Assembly: GCA_001598975.1 (NCBI GenBank)
Contig: BBXU01002222.1
Location: 1 to 64,000, forward strand
Direction: 5' to 3'
Source: Parachlorella kessleri
Taxonomy: Eukaryota > Chlorophyta > Trebouxiophyceae > Chlorellales > Chlorellaceae
Length of the DNA stretch: 64,000 nucleotides
Shown: in pieces, positions 35,346-59,600 of the stretch
Layout of the letters: every line of letters starts with the position of its first letter
Position numbering within the stretch: the stretch's first letter is position 1
Made by a program: the position numbers and the translations under genes
The notes under the pieces: model-generated
What the model was told of the DNA's origin: nothing
Databases searched by the model: none
Seen by the model: the letters and a program-made list of their open reading frames with translations, nothing else

Positions 35346-37191
35346 ATGAAATTGCTTATCAGAGGTTTGATCTCGCCTCAACTATCATGCTGGGTGGCTT
35401 GTTTGGCCTTGACGCCGCAGGGGCCCTTGTGGGTCACAACAGGTCAGCCATCAGACCACCTTACACTACCGTCAACTTATCCTCGTAGCTGGAAGCTTTC
35501 TACTTATAGATCCCTGTCCTTGCAAGTACGCAGGTTGCCCAAGCGGGCACTAGGCATGCAGCCATCTGCCAGTCATGCAGGTGCCGCAGCTCAGCAAAAG
35601 CTGTGCAAGCCAGAATTTGTAAGGGTAGCCCACGAGCTAGCAGACGCAGCAGCAGTAGTAACGAATCGTTATTTCAGGACGCCTGTCCCGGTCGATATCA
35701 AAGCAGATGCCAGCCCAGTAACCATAGCTGACAGGGAAGCTGAGGGCGCAATGCGGCAGCTGCTTGCACGCCACTTCCCTCACCACAGCGTCTTTGGGGA
35801 GGAACAGGGGTACCAGCAGGGCACTGGAAATCATAGCAACTCATCTGGCGAGGATGACGGCAGGTATTTGTGGGTCATCGACCCGATTGATGGCACAAAA
35901 AGCTTCATCACAGGTAATAGTTTACTAATGTTTTCTAAGAGCAGGGAAACGCATCAGTCACAAGCAAGCGGGTCTCACACAACTATGGCTTGCTCCTGTC
36001 TTCCCCTGCACGATTTCAGCCCTTGAGGAATTGCTACCAGCAACTCTGTTGCTCGGAGGCTTTAGAAGACAACCCTTGGGACCCAACTTTGTGTATCGCA
36101 GGCAAGCCGCTCTTTGGCACCCTTATATCCCTGCTACACAATGGCACCCCCATTTTAGGGGTGATCGACCAACCCTACCTGAGAGAACGCTGGGTGGGCG
36201 CAGCAGGGCAGCGGTCGCAGCTTAACGGGCGGCCCATCAGCACGAGAGAGTGTGGCGACATCGGAGCCGCCTACTTGTATGCAACAACCCCACACATGTT
36301 CTCTGGTGCGCTGGCAGGGAGCGACGCCATCTTGCGTGGTTATTGAGCTGATGCTCGAATGGACTGGCATGCTGGCCGATTGCATGACAACTGTGCCTGG
36401 CTGACAGACGGCGGTCTCCTTGGGACCACAATGCGAGCCAACGGCCCAGGAATGGCTGGGCTGTGAGAACCTGGTTCCCTGTGGTGGTGCGCACTTTGGC
36501 AATTGAGATGGCAGCAACGACTCCAAGGGGATTTGCAGGCCAGTTGCAGATGACTCTCCCAGCAGCAATCCCTGTGTGTTATGGCAGGAGCTAACGAGGC
36601 CGCTTTCAACCGGGTCCGTGACTCCGTGAGGATCCCCATGTATGGCTGCGACTGCTACGCCTATGGGCTGCTGGGTGCCGGCTACTGCGACCTTGTGGTG
36701 GAGGCAGACTTAAAGCCATATGACTACATGGCTCTGGTGCCGGTGATAGAAGGCGCTGGTGGCGTCATCACCAACTGGAAGGTGGGCAGCGGTCAAAGGC
36801 AACGCGCTATGGTCAGCAGTCGCGGAGCAGTGGACCAGGGCGGAGCAATGCTGCAGGCTCAGCAGTAGTGGAGGGAGGGACATAAGGGGGGGTTTTCTGG
36901 GGAGGGTGGCATGCTTGGGATGGGACCGCCGCGATTGGGGACCTGGGCATGGAGCCGCAGCTGAAGGGGAACCCTGCTGAAAAGGAAGGGCACGTGGCAG
37001 CTTCGGACGTGCCCTGTTTTTATTATTGACGTGAAGAAGAACATTGGATTTGCCCTGTTGGCATGCAGGGGGAGCCGCTGTGGTGGGACGTGCGCAGCGG
37101 CGACGACGTGGTGGCCTACCATGGGGAGGTGGTAGCAGCAGGCGATGCGCGAACACACAAACAGGCGCTGCAGTTGCTCGACTGGAAGTGA
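35346..37191 (+). CDS. HISN7: Histidinol-phosphate phosphatase (HISN7/IMPL2 type)
   Basis: This enzyme should remove phosphate from histidinol phosphate, the second-to-last part of histidine synthesis, in the plastid. Exons 35346–35913, 36102–36305, 36588–36781 and 37069–37191 give 362 residues. The inositol-monophosphatase fold shows SPVTIADREAE, GEEQG, WVIDPIDGTKSFITG (metal site, GTKSF split by intron 1), LGVIDQPYLRERW, YLYATTPHMFSG, YGCDCYAYGLLGAGYCDLV, KPYDYMALVPVIEGAGG and VAAGDARTHKQAL. The DCYAYG, KPYDY and IDQP forms match plant IMPL2 rather than other inositol phosphatases. About 75 residues precede the conserved body and could be a transit peptide. An acceptor-like site just before 35300 hints at an upstream exon, so the true start is uncertain; ATG 35554 is the minimal choice. 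Confidence 0.9.
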
Positions 37192-37677
37192 AGCCAGGGC
37201 TTCCTGACAGGGCTATGAAAGCTGTGGACTTGCCAAAGGTAGCCAGGCACGGCCCCGTGCATCTTACGCGACATTTGTGAATCCTGCGGCTTGCAGCACT
37301 GCTAGTTGCTTCAATATATTGTCTTGTAGCACTTGGTACTTGTTTTTCGGAGCAAGCGCACTGGCAGCCCGTAAGTACTTTACGAATGGTTTCCTGTAGG
37401 ACCCACGGCAGACGAGCCTGAGGGCCTGCTTTCGCATGTAACAGAAAGGCTTGTACTGGCCAGACTGCATTTTAGATGCAACCCTTGTGTGCATGGTGGC
37501 TTGAAATGCAGCGGTTATCCTGATAGTGGTTGTGCACAAGGGCAAATGCATGATCATAACGTCACTCGAGGTCCTGGAAAAAGGTCCACAAGACAAGCCA
37601 GGCTCTTGTGTCGTGGCGCTCTGGCCCATGCTGTGCTTCGGCTCAGCAAGGCGCGACCTAGCCCATGTAAAAGCACC
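37192..37677. other. Gap between HISN7 and HisRS genes
   Basis: It holds the 3' UTR of HISN7 and the promoter and 5' UTR of the HisRS gene on the same strand. A TGTAA at about 37437 could be the HISN7 polyadenylation signal. No gene seen. Confidence 0.5.
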
Positions 37678-47168
<9,491 letters not shown>

Positions 47169-47632
47169 AGGGGAGGCAGCGGCAAGGGAAGAGGGCTAGA
47201 CCTGGGCCTGTGATTGGGCAGTGCCCATCGGAGGGGCGGGGGTCCTTGTGGAAGCAGCGCACTCATGAAGCCAGGGGTGCCTCTGGGGAGTTGGCTGGTA
47301 GGCCGCCATGCACATCTGTCCACAGCACATCTCTTGTGCGATCTGTTTTAGTACGGACAGGCCTCTAACAAGCATGAGATCCTCTGGAGCCTGCTCCTAT
47401 GGAAGGACCATGCCAGCAGGATTTAGGAGTGCTCTGAGGATGCGAAGGGCAAAAACAGCACAGGACACAGCCAGACGGGTGATTGGCAATGATAAAATCC
47501 ACAACACATATAGACAATGGCAAGGGATGTACATTCAAGCTGAGTAAACCTGGTACTTATGAATGGGGAAAGGTAATGGGATCAGAAAGGAGGTACGCGT
47601 ATACTGGGCTGACAGGGTTTTCTGTTGGCTGC
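47169..47632. other. Convergent gap between HisRS and SNF2 genes
   Basis: This 464-bp stretch should hold two facing 3' UTRs. I see no gene, repeat or clear polyadenylation signal in it. Confidence 0.5.
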
Positions 47633-50600
47633 CTAATCCTGGGTTAAGTCTATCACATCTGCGTCGCCTCCAGCGCTGCCTCCTGCACGAGCCCCAGCCA
47701 CAGTTTCCACACCCAGGCTCGGCCTCGGCCCCGCGTTCAGCCTGCCAGCACCAGCTTGGCAAGTGGCAGCAGCCGCGACAGCATTGCTCAGCCGTTGTGG
47801 TGCCGGGAGGGCTGCCCCAGCAGGATCACCACCTTGACTGGGGGCTGGCGCCTGCTGGGGCCCCACCAAGGCAGGAGGCTGAAATGAGGAGCCGGCAGAA
47901 GCGTCCCCACTGCCGCTGCTGCCCTGCGCCTGCTGTGCGGGCTGCTGCTGCGAGCTTCTCAGGGAAGCACTGTCGGCTGCTGCAGATCCGGCTCTGGCGT
48001 GCCCTCGTGCTGCACGCAGCTTCTGCTTCAAGTGCGGCAAGAGCTCCTTGTTGTTGCGGCCGGAGCCTTGTGATCCTGCTAGCTGTCCAAATCGCGAAGC
48101 TGTAGGCTTGGGCATCCCACCGCCAAGGCCTCTCTGCTGCCCATCTTCAGCCTCCTGTTCTGGCAACACCTCCTGAGGCTGTGAGTCAAGTCGCTGCCGC
48201 TTGGCACTGCCGGTTGGCACAGTGGCACTGTCCTGCAAACCAGCAGCACACAAGGAGCCATGGTGAGAACCAGGGTACCAAGGTTCAAACATGACAGCCC
48301 CATGGCTGGCTGGCGCAAACGCGTCTGCTGAGTCCTAGTCCTTCATGACCAATATGTGATCACGCACGCATGTTGAATTACCAGGCAACCTAAAGGAAAG
48401 CGCCGGACGGGGGTGGTAAGTAGGGCCTCTTACCAAAGCACCATTGGTCCGCGGTGTGCCCTCCCGCGGCTCAGCTTTAGGCATCTGCTGTGCGGGCTCT
48501 TGTCGGTGGGGTGCAGCTGGCAGCAAGTTTGGCTGCACAGATCCCATGACCCCCAATACCGATGGCAGCTGCAGATGTGCCTCCGCCGCCACCACCCTTT
48601 GGCCGTGAGACAACTGCTCTGACCCTGCACGCTGCTGCTGCTGCTGCTGCTGCTGTTTCGTCCGCAGCAGCCCCGGTTGCTGCCCACCTGCCTCAGCCCC
48701 TCCTGCGCCTGCAAGATGTTGTTGTGGCTGTAGAAGATGTTGTGGCCCTGGTGGTTGCTGCTGCTGTTGCTGCATCCCCGTCCCCATGATCCGGTGCCCA
48801 CCTGCAACCCCACCAGGGCCTGCACGCCCCGGCTGGGGCTGTGCCAGTTGCTCATGCGCCGGCTGCTGCTGCTGCTGGTCCCATGGCTGAAGGCGCAGAG
48901 CCTTGTTATCCCGCAGCTTCTCCTGCCATCAGGGCGGCCGTGGCAAGGGGTACATGTAAGGTGCAGGGTCACACCAAGTTTTGCACCATGGCAACTTCAG
49001 AGCAGAGACTGGCTACTCTGGACCGCATTACTATGTATGTACGTCAACAAGGACAGTTTCCAGCCCAAGCTCAGCACTGTTGAGAAAATTTGAGCTCCCC
49101 AGTGCCTCCTGTTTACTCAAAAACCCTGAGCAATTCCTGCCCTAATAGGCAGCCCCAACTCCCCTGTTCATGCTGCCTGCCACCAACAACAGACACCATG
49201 ACATCCTCTGCCGGCCAGCAGATATTTCGCAGCAAGTTGTGCGACCCAGGGGCACCCACCCGGCTCTGTCCATCATTCTCCTCTAACAAATGAGCTGCGT
49301 AGGCCTGCATCTGCAAGTGCTGCTGCAGCATGGCATTGGAGGGCTGCTTGCCAGTGGCCTTCATGTTGTTAATGACTTCCTCCCACTGCTTCAGCCTGGA
49401 CTGCACCAAGTCGAGGTTTCTGCCATAGTCGCGGTTGAAGGTCGCCCACTTGTCTGCCTGCACAGCCGGTGTGCAGCATGAGACAGGCTCGCATGCCCCC
49501 TTCATCCTGGCAAGGACACCTGATCTCTGTCACCTGCAGCCAGTATCCATGCATACACGGGCCATGCAGCAGAAGAAACCCCAAACAAGCAAACTGTCAT
49601 GCACATTATGCGTCTTCCATTCCCCCTGGTTTGCCGCACCACAACAAGCACCGCACTTGCAACGGGCTGCTCAGCCTGCATTGCCATCAACCCCACCTGG
49701 CCGCTGGCAGTTGCATGATTACGCCCGCCCCCAGGTGGTTGACTGGGCCCAACCACGACTCCTGCCGCAGCCTGCATTGTGGATGCCACAAGAGGCGCTT
49801 GCTGCTGTTGCTGCTGCTGGGGGGCCGCAGGATGCGCCACAGCAGCTGCTGCAGGTGCCTGGACTGTGCCGCCCTCCACGCCCCGCTGCTGGGGCTGACT
49901 AATGGGCTGTGCCTGCTGTGCCCGCTGCTGCCCCATAGCCGTCCGCTGCTGGACATGCCGCTGGTGCTGCTGTGCATGCTGCAGGGCCATGCCCATTTGC
50001 TGGTGTGCTAGCTGTTGAGCCACAGCCACCTGCTGCTGCTGCTGCTGCTGCGAAAGATGCTGTGTGTATCTTGCAAGCTCCACTGCTGGTATCGGCTCAT
50101 TTATGTATGCTAGGAACTCCTTCTGGTACTGATAGACCAGCGTGTGCTGTACTGGTTTGGTTTGTAAAAGATGCTGCAGAGGGGGGAGGAGGGGCGTCAG
50201 ACCGCAATGTGAGTGACTAAGAAAACATGGCCGCAAGTGGTGGGGAGAAATCGCCTGGGACGGGGCAAAATGGCACCTGCGGCGTCTGATAACAAGCTGT
50301 AGGTACAAGCAAACGCCATCACAGTAGGAAACGCTCATATCCCATCCTGAGCATGGTGCTCAAGCTGTAACCACTCAGTGCCCCTTGCACCCAGACAGTA
50401 GTACAAGTAGACCTGCTCATGCAAATACTTAGTACAGTGTGGTTACCCCATGGCGCAAGGCATAACACCAAGTCAAGGACCAGAAAAGCCTGCCACAACC
50501 TAAACGAGCAGGGGCGCGCCACAACTCACAGCAAGCATGGGCTGCAGTGCGCCGGGGTCGCGCTGAGCGACTATGCGCATGACGCCAAAGCGAGGGTCGG

Positions 50601-53600
50601 TCCGCAGGAAGCTAAGGGGCCCTCCACCGCTGCCAGACGGCTGCAGGGAGACAGCGAGGAAGCTATCAGGGTCAAGGTTAAGCTGACATAGGGGAGGTGG
50701 CTTGGTGGCGCACCCTAAACCGCCGAGGAAGAGGGCTTGCAGCTGATAACCTGCCATATGTGGATAGCCTGGGAGCAAGCCAAACATCGACCTTGACTCT
50801 GGACCCACCACGCACGGGCGGGAGAAGGCAGCCGAAAGCCTGCACGTCTCGAGACGCCACCAAGCCCACCGATGAAGGGGAGAACCACTGCTTCAAAGCC
50901 CTCTGCACTAGACACTCACTTGAAGGCCAGCAGTGGGGGGTAATGCGGGCGGGGCTAAAGGTTGTGACGCCCCAGCAACCCGATGCTCCTCTCGCTGCTG
51001 CAGAATGACACCGGGAGCTTGCTGCGCCTGCTGAGGCCCCTGCTGAGGCGCGGGCCGTGTTGGCTGGCCCTGCTGCGCCTGCTGCCCACTCCCCGCTTTT
51101 TGGAATGACTGCCAGTAGTCCCGCAGCAGCTTCTGCACTGCCTCGGCGGCCAGCCCTGTCTCCTGGGCAGAGCGCTGCCACAGGATGCCCTCGGTGCCGC
51201 ACCCTGTGCCAGCCACAAGCCCAGCAGTGTAGCTCTCGAACGTGCCCCCATGTGCCATGTGCGTTTGCATTGGGACGCTGTGGTGCTTCAGGAAGTTGTA
51301 GACTTGCACGTTCATGCCGCCGGCGATGCCGGGCCGCCGGGCATTTGCCGGCTGTTCTTGCTGCTCCTGGGCAGCTTTATGCTGGTGCACAGACCGCTGC
51401 TGCTGTTGCTGCTGCTGGATGGAGCTGTGCAGGGCCGCTTGTACCACCCTCCCTGCCAGCGCTGCCGCGCCACCTGCAAGGTACCTCACGCCCGCCGGTG
51501 CCCCAGCTGCAGCGCCCGCCACCCAGCCGCCCACGGCGGCATCCACCACCCCGCCCCCGCCGCCGCGGAAATGCCGCACGGTAGCCATGGCTGCCGCTGC
51601 TGCATCTGCTGAAGCCGCAGCAGCATTACTGGCCGCCGCAAGTAGACGTGTTTGGTTATGTGCACCATCCTGGCCTTCAAGCCCCTGAGCCAGCTCAGCT
51701 GCCTGCTGTGCCTGCTGTGCTTGCATGGCTGCCTCCAGATCCAGATCCCCATATATCTGCACCAGCGCAAAGAGTGGTATTCAGACAGCACTGCTAGCAA
51801 CAAAGTGATGTCGGCATGTCGGTTCCAACACTGGTAGCCGGGAAAACCGCAGAGCTGAGCAGGTGTGCTGTACTGTTCACCTACGTGTGCACTGCCACCC
51901 GACCTACCACGTCCGCGCCAGGAGCTAGCATGCACGCTTCTTACTGCCGCGCACCCGGCACCCAGCAGGGTGAGGTGCAGCGAGTGACTGCACCCCATGT
52001 GGCCTAAGCATGCCATCCCTCACATGGCCCCACCTTGCTCAGCCGCTTGCTTTGGCTTCGGGTGACAGTGCCGCCAGCCCCTGCCCGCTGCTGGCTGGTC
52101 TGCTCCAGCACAAACTGAGCCACCGCCTCCTTCTTCTCCTCAGCAGTTAGCCTTTGACTGGGGTCGTCAGCCAGGTTCTTGTCATGGTCCTGCCAGCATG
52201 GACATGGACATTTATCTCACTAGTAAGCACAGGACAAGCAGATGCTCACATCACACGCAGCCCAGCTGGCACAGTGCTGGGCACAGTGCCACAGCCCTTC
52301 GCAGGACCTCAAGCGCTGCTGGCCTCTGTCAGATGTCAGTGTGCTGCTCCATCCATACCTCAACAACTGCTATGTGAGGCCCTCCAGCCTCGGGCGTATC
52401 TGCCGCCAGCAGCGCTGCAAGCGCGGGGTCGAGTGCTGGGTTTGCACGCAGGGCCGCCATCTCCTGCAAGCACTCAAACTCGGCAAGAAGCCCGCTAATC
52501 AGATATAGCCAGTTGACAGGGAGGCGACACTTACAAGACTGCTGTCGGTCCGAATGCGAGTCCTCTGGAAGCTCTAACCAGGGTGAAAACTGTTATGGGA
52601 GCAAGGCAGGTCATGCCATAATCAAAGAGGCACTGGCCAATATAAAAGCTGACTTGGGTGCAACGTATGCCCCTTCTGTAAGGTCACTCCCACGACCAAA
52701 CCACAGTTTCCCTGACCTCTGCAGCCACCCAGACCGGCCCTGCGCCACCTAGAATGCTGGCTGGCAGCACACACCTGCTCATCGAGGCTGTCAACCTTGA
52801 AGGAGTACACACTCAACTGATCCTCCTCAATCTTGTTCTTGGTGTACTGCAGGGCCATTTTGCTGTGCGTCATATGCATATGTAACGCAACACCACACAG
52901 AACTTGACCACTTCTCTACAGCAACAGACAAAAAGCCGAGCGACCCTCGCCTCATGGCCAACAATAGGTGTCAAACTACTGCACCTGCCATACTGCAGGC
53001 GGTACTGAGCAGCGCTGAGGCAAGATGTGTCAGTGATGGGGAGATTTGGCCAGGCTCGTGGACACATCAAGAAAGGCTGCCGAGCTCCCACCTACCTTCA
53101 CCGCCTGCTTGTCGACCACTCTGCGGAAAAGGGCAGCCTTGTTGATGTTGCGTAGGTAGATGTTGTATTGCATGCTGCCATTGTAGCACAGGCGGTACAC
53201 AAACGTGGGCTGGCTTTGCCCATACCGGAAGATACGGGCAATTGCCTGCAAGCACCATGCATGCACCACCCATGTTGTTGCTGGACATGCAATTCCTCTG
53301 ACGCCTGCTCCCATGTCTCAATCCTTTGCAGCAAACACTGAAGAAATAACTGGTATGTAAACGTGGCCAAGCAGTTGGTGCTCGTCAGTAGGACACTTAC
53401 TACCCCACGTGCCTATGTTCCGTGCAAGCCTACAGAACCCGATCATCAATGTTTTATAGAGATAACGATTCTGATATGGACAGAACCAGCAGCACCACAG
53501 ACCCGCGCCTAGCAGAAAGCACGAAAAGCTCGCGTCCTGACTCCAGGTGGCATCACGGAGCTAACAGTGTCAGACTGGCCACTGGTAATGCAGGTGGTAA

Positions 53601-56600
53601 TCAAACAACTCGCACCTGGGCATTGAAGACGGGGTTCCAAGGCTCGTCCAGGACGGCGATGCGGCGGCAGGACACCAGGTTGATCCCATGGGAGCCGGCC
53701 TTGGACATGATGAACACCTACACAATAGATCAAGAACTGGAAGGGGACCTCACGCAGGCCTGCCTACAGTTACCCTTCAGCTGTCTGCTGCACTTGCTGT
53801 CCTTCGACTATCACTCCAGAGCGTGCCAGCCGCTGCCGCCGCCTTTCTTTGCTTATTGGCGAGCACGGTGGCAAATTGCGGTCAACCGTACCTCCGCCTT
53901 CGGAGATGTTTGTGCGTCTTGAATGTGGGGATAACAAACAAAAAGAACAGAGAAAAAAAGGTGGCAGAGGTGGCAAGGCACGCAGCGGCACACCTGGAGC
54001 TTGCCCTTGCGCGACAGCTGCTTCACCATGGACTGCCGCTCCTTAGCGGTGCTCTGTCCAGTCAGCTTGCACCAGGCAACCGGTTGGCCGCGCTGCCGGC
54101 CCAGCTCTGCCAGCATCACCTCCACCGCATCCAGAGTCAGCAGCCTGCATACAGCAATACCCCAGCAGCAATGCATATTTGAGACCCCAACACATTTACA
54201 GACATAATAATGGGAAATTCGCTATTATACCTAGCCTGGAAGATGACGACAGCGGGCTGGACACTGCTAATGCCTCTATCATCAAAAACAGATAACACAT
54301 GGAGCACTGGGCAGTTCGTTTCTTGCATGCCATGCAGCCATGCACCTCCCGCCTTCCTATTAGCTGATTGCAGGTGTCCACTACCCCATGAACGCCTTCA
54401 GTACCACCAGGTGCAGCCCTTGGTGCAGCAGACCTGGGGATCTAACTGCTACCGTCCGGCCAGGATGAGAGCTCAACAGGAACCGCACCGAAGTACTATC
54501 AGGCCTCCAAGCATGGACAAGGGCAGGTGCGGCTGGACCCAGCAGTCCGCTGGTGTCATTCCCCCTCCTATAAAGCAAGCCCAGGTCCCCATGCACAAGC
54601 ACTATGCAGCCCCGCACCCACCTCTCAGCCACGACAATGAGCTGCTCCCCATGGTCCAGGCAGTACTGCACCAGCTGGCGCAGAGCCCACATCTTGCTGG
54701 TTCCCTGGGTGCCAAAGTCCTCGCCCCTGGCCTCAGCAGCCTGCGGGCAAACTCGACGGTCAACGCCAGGCCTAAGTCATGCATTTTTGGACGGACCGCT
54801 GCAGCCAACGGACATGCAGATGTCCAACAGAGCAAGCAGCGAGCAGGCGAGAATGGGAGGCAAGTGCGCATGCAGGCAGGCAAGGTCACTCCTCCTCTGG
54901 CAGCCCATGAGGGAAGTCTGCTTGTGAGTACAGCAACAAACAGCAGCTGCTCTAAGGTAGGTTTGCTGCATGGATGTCACGTGCAACACTGCCAGCCGAC
55001 AGGCTTGGCACATGCAAGCCTGAATTAGATGCTGCCCCGTATCCATCTCCCGTCATGATCCATCACCACGCACAGCAACTGTTCGCAGGACCTAAATCCA
55101 TTCCAATCAGACATCGCTTCTGACATATATGCATGGTGGGCAGTTACCTCTATGATGTCCAGCAGCTTGCGGGCCAGCTCAGCGGGCAGCGCGGCCTTGA
55201 GAGCCTCCTTGGTGGCTGCAGCCTCGTCATTGGCAGCAGCATCCTCCTGGGCCTGCAGAAACAGGGGGTGGAGGCTTAGGTATCTCGCAAAATGTCCAGA
55301 ACATGCAGCCATCACCATGCGGCAATTGCAGCATGGACACCAGACCAAGACATAGCCGGGGATGACCCTTCACATGTGCTCCTAGGAATGCATGTGAGGC
55401 TGACTGAAGCTTACTTCCGCAAGCCAGCCGGCAGCAGTTGCATTTTGCCTAATGTAAACTACTATGCCTAATGTAAAAATACAGTATTGGACCGAACCAC
55501 AGCGACACGAGCAACCAACCCACCTCCTTCTCCACCACCTCGTTCAGCTCCTGCTCCTGGCTGGCCAGCCGGAGCTGCTGCTGGCTAGCGTCCCCTGCGG
55601 CCTGCCCTGCCTCCCCTGCAGCCGGCCCCGTCACTTGTGCTGCCGCCGCCGCCAGTGCTGGCGCTGCAGCCTCTGCGTCCTCACCAGCAGCAGGAGCTAC
55701 GGCAGGAGTCGCGCAGAGCAGCTGCAGCCAGACCTTGAAGGATGAGGGGCGGTCGCAGAGCTCATTCAGGCGCTCGCGGTCGCGGAAGAGCTTCTTGCCG
55801 GACGCCTCCACGCCCTACGGGCCATGGGACATAGGCTTCAGGCTTAGGGTTTACATAGTTGATGTGCCAGCAGCAGCACTGCACCATCCAACTTGACCGC
55901 CAGGTTTGGCTGCCACTGAGCAGACTGTGAAGCGCGGTGCAAAGCAGTTCCACCAAGTTACAACAAGAGCAGCAGACTCCAAGCCCTGCACACAGTTTGG
56001 TTGGTTTCAGATCTACAGTTACTGTGGCTACTTTGGTCAGGTCACTAGTCTCTTGTAGGGGATCAGCGCTGCATTACCTCCAGGTAGGCTTGATACACAG
56101 CATCTTGTACAGGGCTGAGGTGCAGCTTGATGATGTGCTCCTGCTTCGGAGGCAGGTCGCAGCGCAGCAGCTCCTCTCCCTTCCGGTGCACAATCCTGCA
56201 GAGAATGCAGCTGCCTTGGCTGCGATGCTGCTCTTTGTAATTGATCCGAGCCCTAGCTGCAGGTTTAATGCTTTCCCCCCATCATCTACACACAAGTTCA
56301 GGGCAAGGAATGCATGGTATGGATCTTTATATTCCTTCGCCGGCTCACAGGCTTCAGTAATTCAGGTACACCTTCCTTGCGTAACTCTATGACTCATACC
56401 CTTGGACAATTCTGACAACCACTCTCAACTCTCGACTGGCATGCACTCACTTGTCAGTAAGGTCATGCAGGACGCTCAGCTTTTTGCACATCTTGCGCAC
56501 GGCATGCCGGGTTGCCCAGGGCAGCTGGCCTGCAGGGCCAGATAGTCGTTCAGCGACCTTTCTACAGCAGAGGATACCGTAGGCGTGCCATGCTGCAACA

Positions 56601-59600
56601 CCACCTAAGGCTGGGACTTGCATAGGTACACATAGTCTCTCCTAGGGGCATCAAGTACAGTGACGCACCGTAAACCACAGGAAGCCTGCAAGAAGCCTGC
56701 CTGTAAAACAAAGTCTGCCAAGCAATACCTGAGGGCTGCAGGGCAGCTTCATGGGAAGATGTCGGTATGCACCGAGAAGGGTCAGGCATCAACCAAAAGC
56801 AGCAGCAAAACAGTATGATGGAGCATTTGCGAGGTGCTCACCTTCAATGATGGGAACGACAAACTGCTCCTCGAAGGTCTTGGCATCACCCAGCACCTCC
56901 TCATTGCACCAGGACACCATGGCGTGCTGCATAGCACAAGATACACTAAGAATAAAATAAATAAATATCCAATTACACAACAGGGGTATCCACACAGCAA
57001 CTGCTCGGAGGAATGGAGATGCTCATGTGACCTGTACGATCTCGGTCAAGGCATCCTTGAGGGACAGGCCATGATCAGGAGAACTGCCATGTACGTACTG
57101 CATTGATATATACACTGTACTGCATAGAATATGCGGATGCGGCGCTGCTCTGTGACATCACCACCACAAGGCTCACAGCTTACAGCAAGCCTGTGTCAAT
57201 GCACAGACATACGCTGCAGGATACACAAGAAGCCTATGTTCAAGTTCTCGTGGCAGCACATACCATTTCTCGCAAATTGTTCTGCAGCGGGTAACCTGTC
57301 AATGCCAGGCGACGCTTCGTTTTAACCCTGCCCAGGGCCTGCCGCAGCTTGGACTGCAGGCCGCAGCAGAAAGAGAGAGGGAATGTTATGCTTGATGTGT
57401 TCCGGTTGACGAATGTGGCAGGGCTTCTTGAAAGCAGCATCCCTGGCCATGCCACCTCTGCTCCAATCTTCCCTTCCGCTTGGGACAGCATTCAAGCCCC
57501 TGCCACACAGTACACAGTCCAGCCACTGCCACTGGGAAAGGCCCACTGGGCACCTGGCAGCGCAAGATTTACCATGTCTTACCGCGGCTGCATGAACTCG
57601 CGCAATTTGCATGTCATCCCAGGGCATCAGAAGTCTGAGCAAGCGCGAGCGGGAGTGTTCAACCGTGCCACACCAGAAGGGAGCACCTTAAAGGGGTACA
57701 CAAGCCACTCACTTTGGGGTTCTTGATGACATGGGCCTCATCAATCACAACCACCGCAGGCCCCTCCGCCAGCATCTCCGCTGTGGTTAGCTGCTGCGTC
57801 CCTGGCCCGCCCCCAGATTCGCCCCTCATGCCAGGCTGCTCTGCCGCCAAGGCTGCGCCAGCAGGCTGCTGGGTGGAATCTACAGGAGTGGCAGCTGCTG
57901 TTGCAGAAATAGATTTCCCGGCAGCTTCTCCTGCACCGCTGGAAGGTCTGCCTGCCCCTCCTGGGTCTTCTGCGCCCACACCAGCCTCAGCTGGTAGCTT
58001 GCGTTTGCGCCCAAGTGCCATCCTGAACTCTTCATGGGTCATGATCAGCGTGCCATGATAGGCCTTGTGCCACTTGTGCACGGAGCTGGCGTAACCATCG
58101 TAGAGGTACACCTGCGGATCACCACACTCCCCAAGGAGCACCTCAAGGAGAGGTTATTCAGAGTGCACCTTATCGTGGGGCCGCGGTGCAAACAGGACGG
58201 CCTTAGACACATGAACAGCCCCTCTACCGCCTCCATCCCTCCTCAGTATGCAAACTGGGACGTTGTCATGCAGCACCGTCACCAGACCCTCGTCACACTC
58301 TCCGTCAGGGGTCACATTGCCGGCTGAAGATGGGAGGGATCCCTACCCTGCGCATGGTGAGCCCTGGGTAGCCCTCCTCTTGGCTTGCCAGGGGCATGGG
58401 CAGCCATTTCTCAAACTCCTGCTTCCAGTTCATCTTGACGATCTTCGGCACGATGACCAGGGACCGCGAGCCAGGGTGAAGCGCATGGAAGCAGTGGAGG
58501 AAGGCAATGGTCTGCAGCGACTGCAGCAGCAGGAGGCAAAGCAGGTACTAAGAACAAATGAAAAGCAGGGTTTAAAAATGTTAAGGTTGCAGGGCTGGAG
58601 GAGCCCCACCATCAGATTCCGATAGCAGGTGCAGCAGTCTACATGCGCAAGCTCCAGATAGCCCATAAACTCTTGCAGACATCAGTTCATTTTCCATGCT
58701 GGCATAACCCAGCCGTCAAGCCATCGTGCATGGCAACAGCAAAACCATCTGTCCGTCCAGGAAATACTCGTGTATGCAACAACGGTTGTGCAAGAAACAC
58801 CCAACATAAGTACATACGCCCAGGCCTCGCCGTCCAGCAACAAACACCCACCAAACGGTCGCACTTGCAGCCCACCTTGCCAAGGCCCATGTGGTGTGCC
58901 AGGATGCAGCCACCCGCCAGGTCAGCGTCCTCTGCAAAGTCCATCACCAGGCTGTCCCACACCCACCGCACGCCCTCCCACTGGTGGGCCTTGAGGGCCT
59001 GCGGCATACGCCCCAAGCAGTAGGGAGGCAGGCCGAGAGTTGCCTCCAAGGCGACCCTCGTCGCATGGTGGCACACTTGCGAGAACCGCTGGCTGACAGC
59101 AAGAGCTGATGTTACATGTGTGCTGCCTTGCTTGCGACTCTTTGACCGCTGACGCACGCGCACAAACACACATCCCTCTGCTGGCCACCATCCAGCCTGG
59201 AAGCAGTGCATGGGTGCGTGTGAGTGCCTTGGCACGGCCAGATGCCAGCATCACCTGCGCCATCCTGCCAGGGATCAGCACCATGCCCTTCCTGCCAGCC
59301 TCCTCCCCCTCCCACAGGGGTTTGGATCCCTCCTCAGACATATCCCGAGGCACAATGGCGACAGGGCTCTGCAGCAAGCAGGGACGCAAAGTCTCATTCA
59401 TTCTTGGAGGTAGCATGACCTCAGATCACATGCTCTTTCTGCTGCATTTCAACATGGGGAATGTCACTACAACGGAAAAAGATAAGGCAAATAATCACAG
59501 AGGGGCAGGGATAGGCGGGTCTGTTGCAGGCAGAGGGGATGCAGCGCCGCACACAAGGTAGAAGCACAGCAAGCCCTATTCCACAAACACGGCTCCTTCA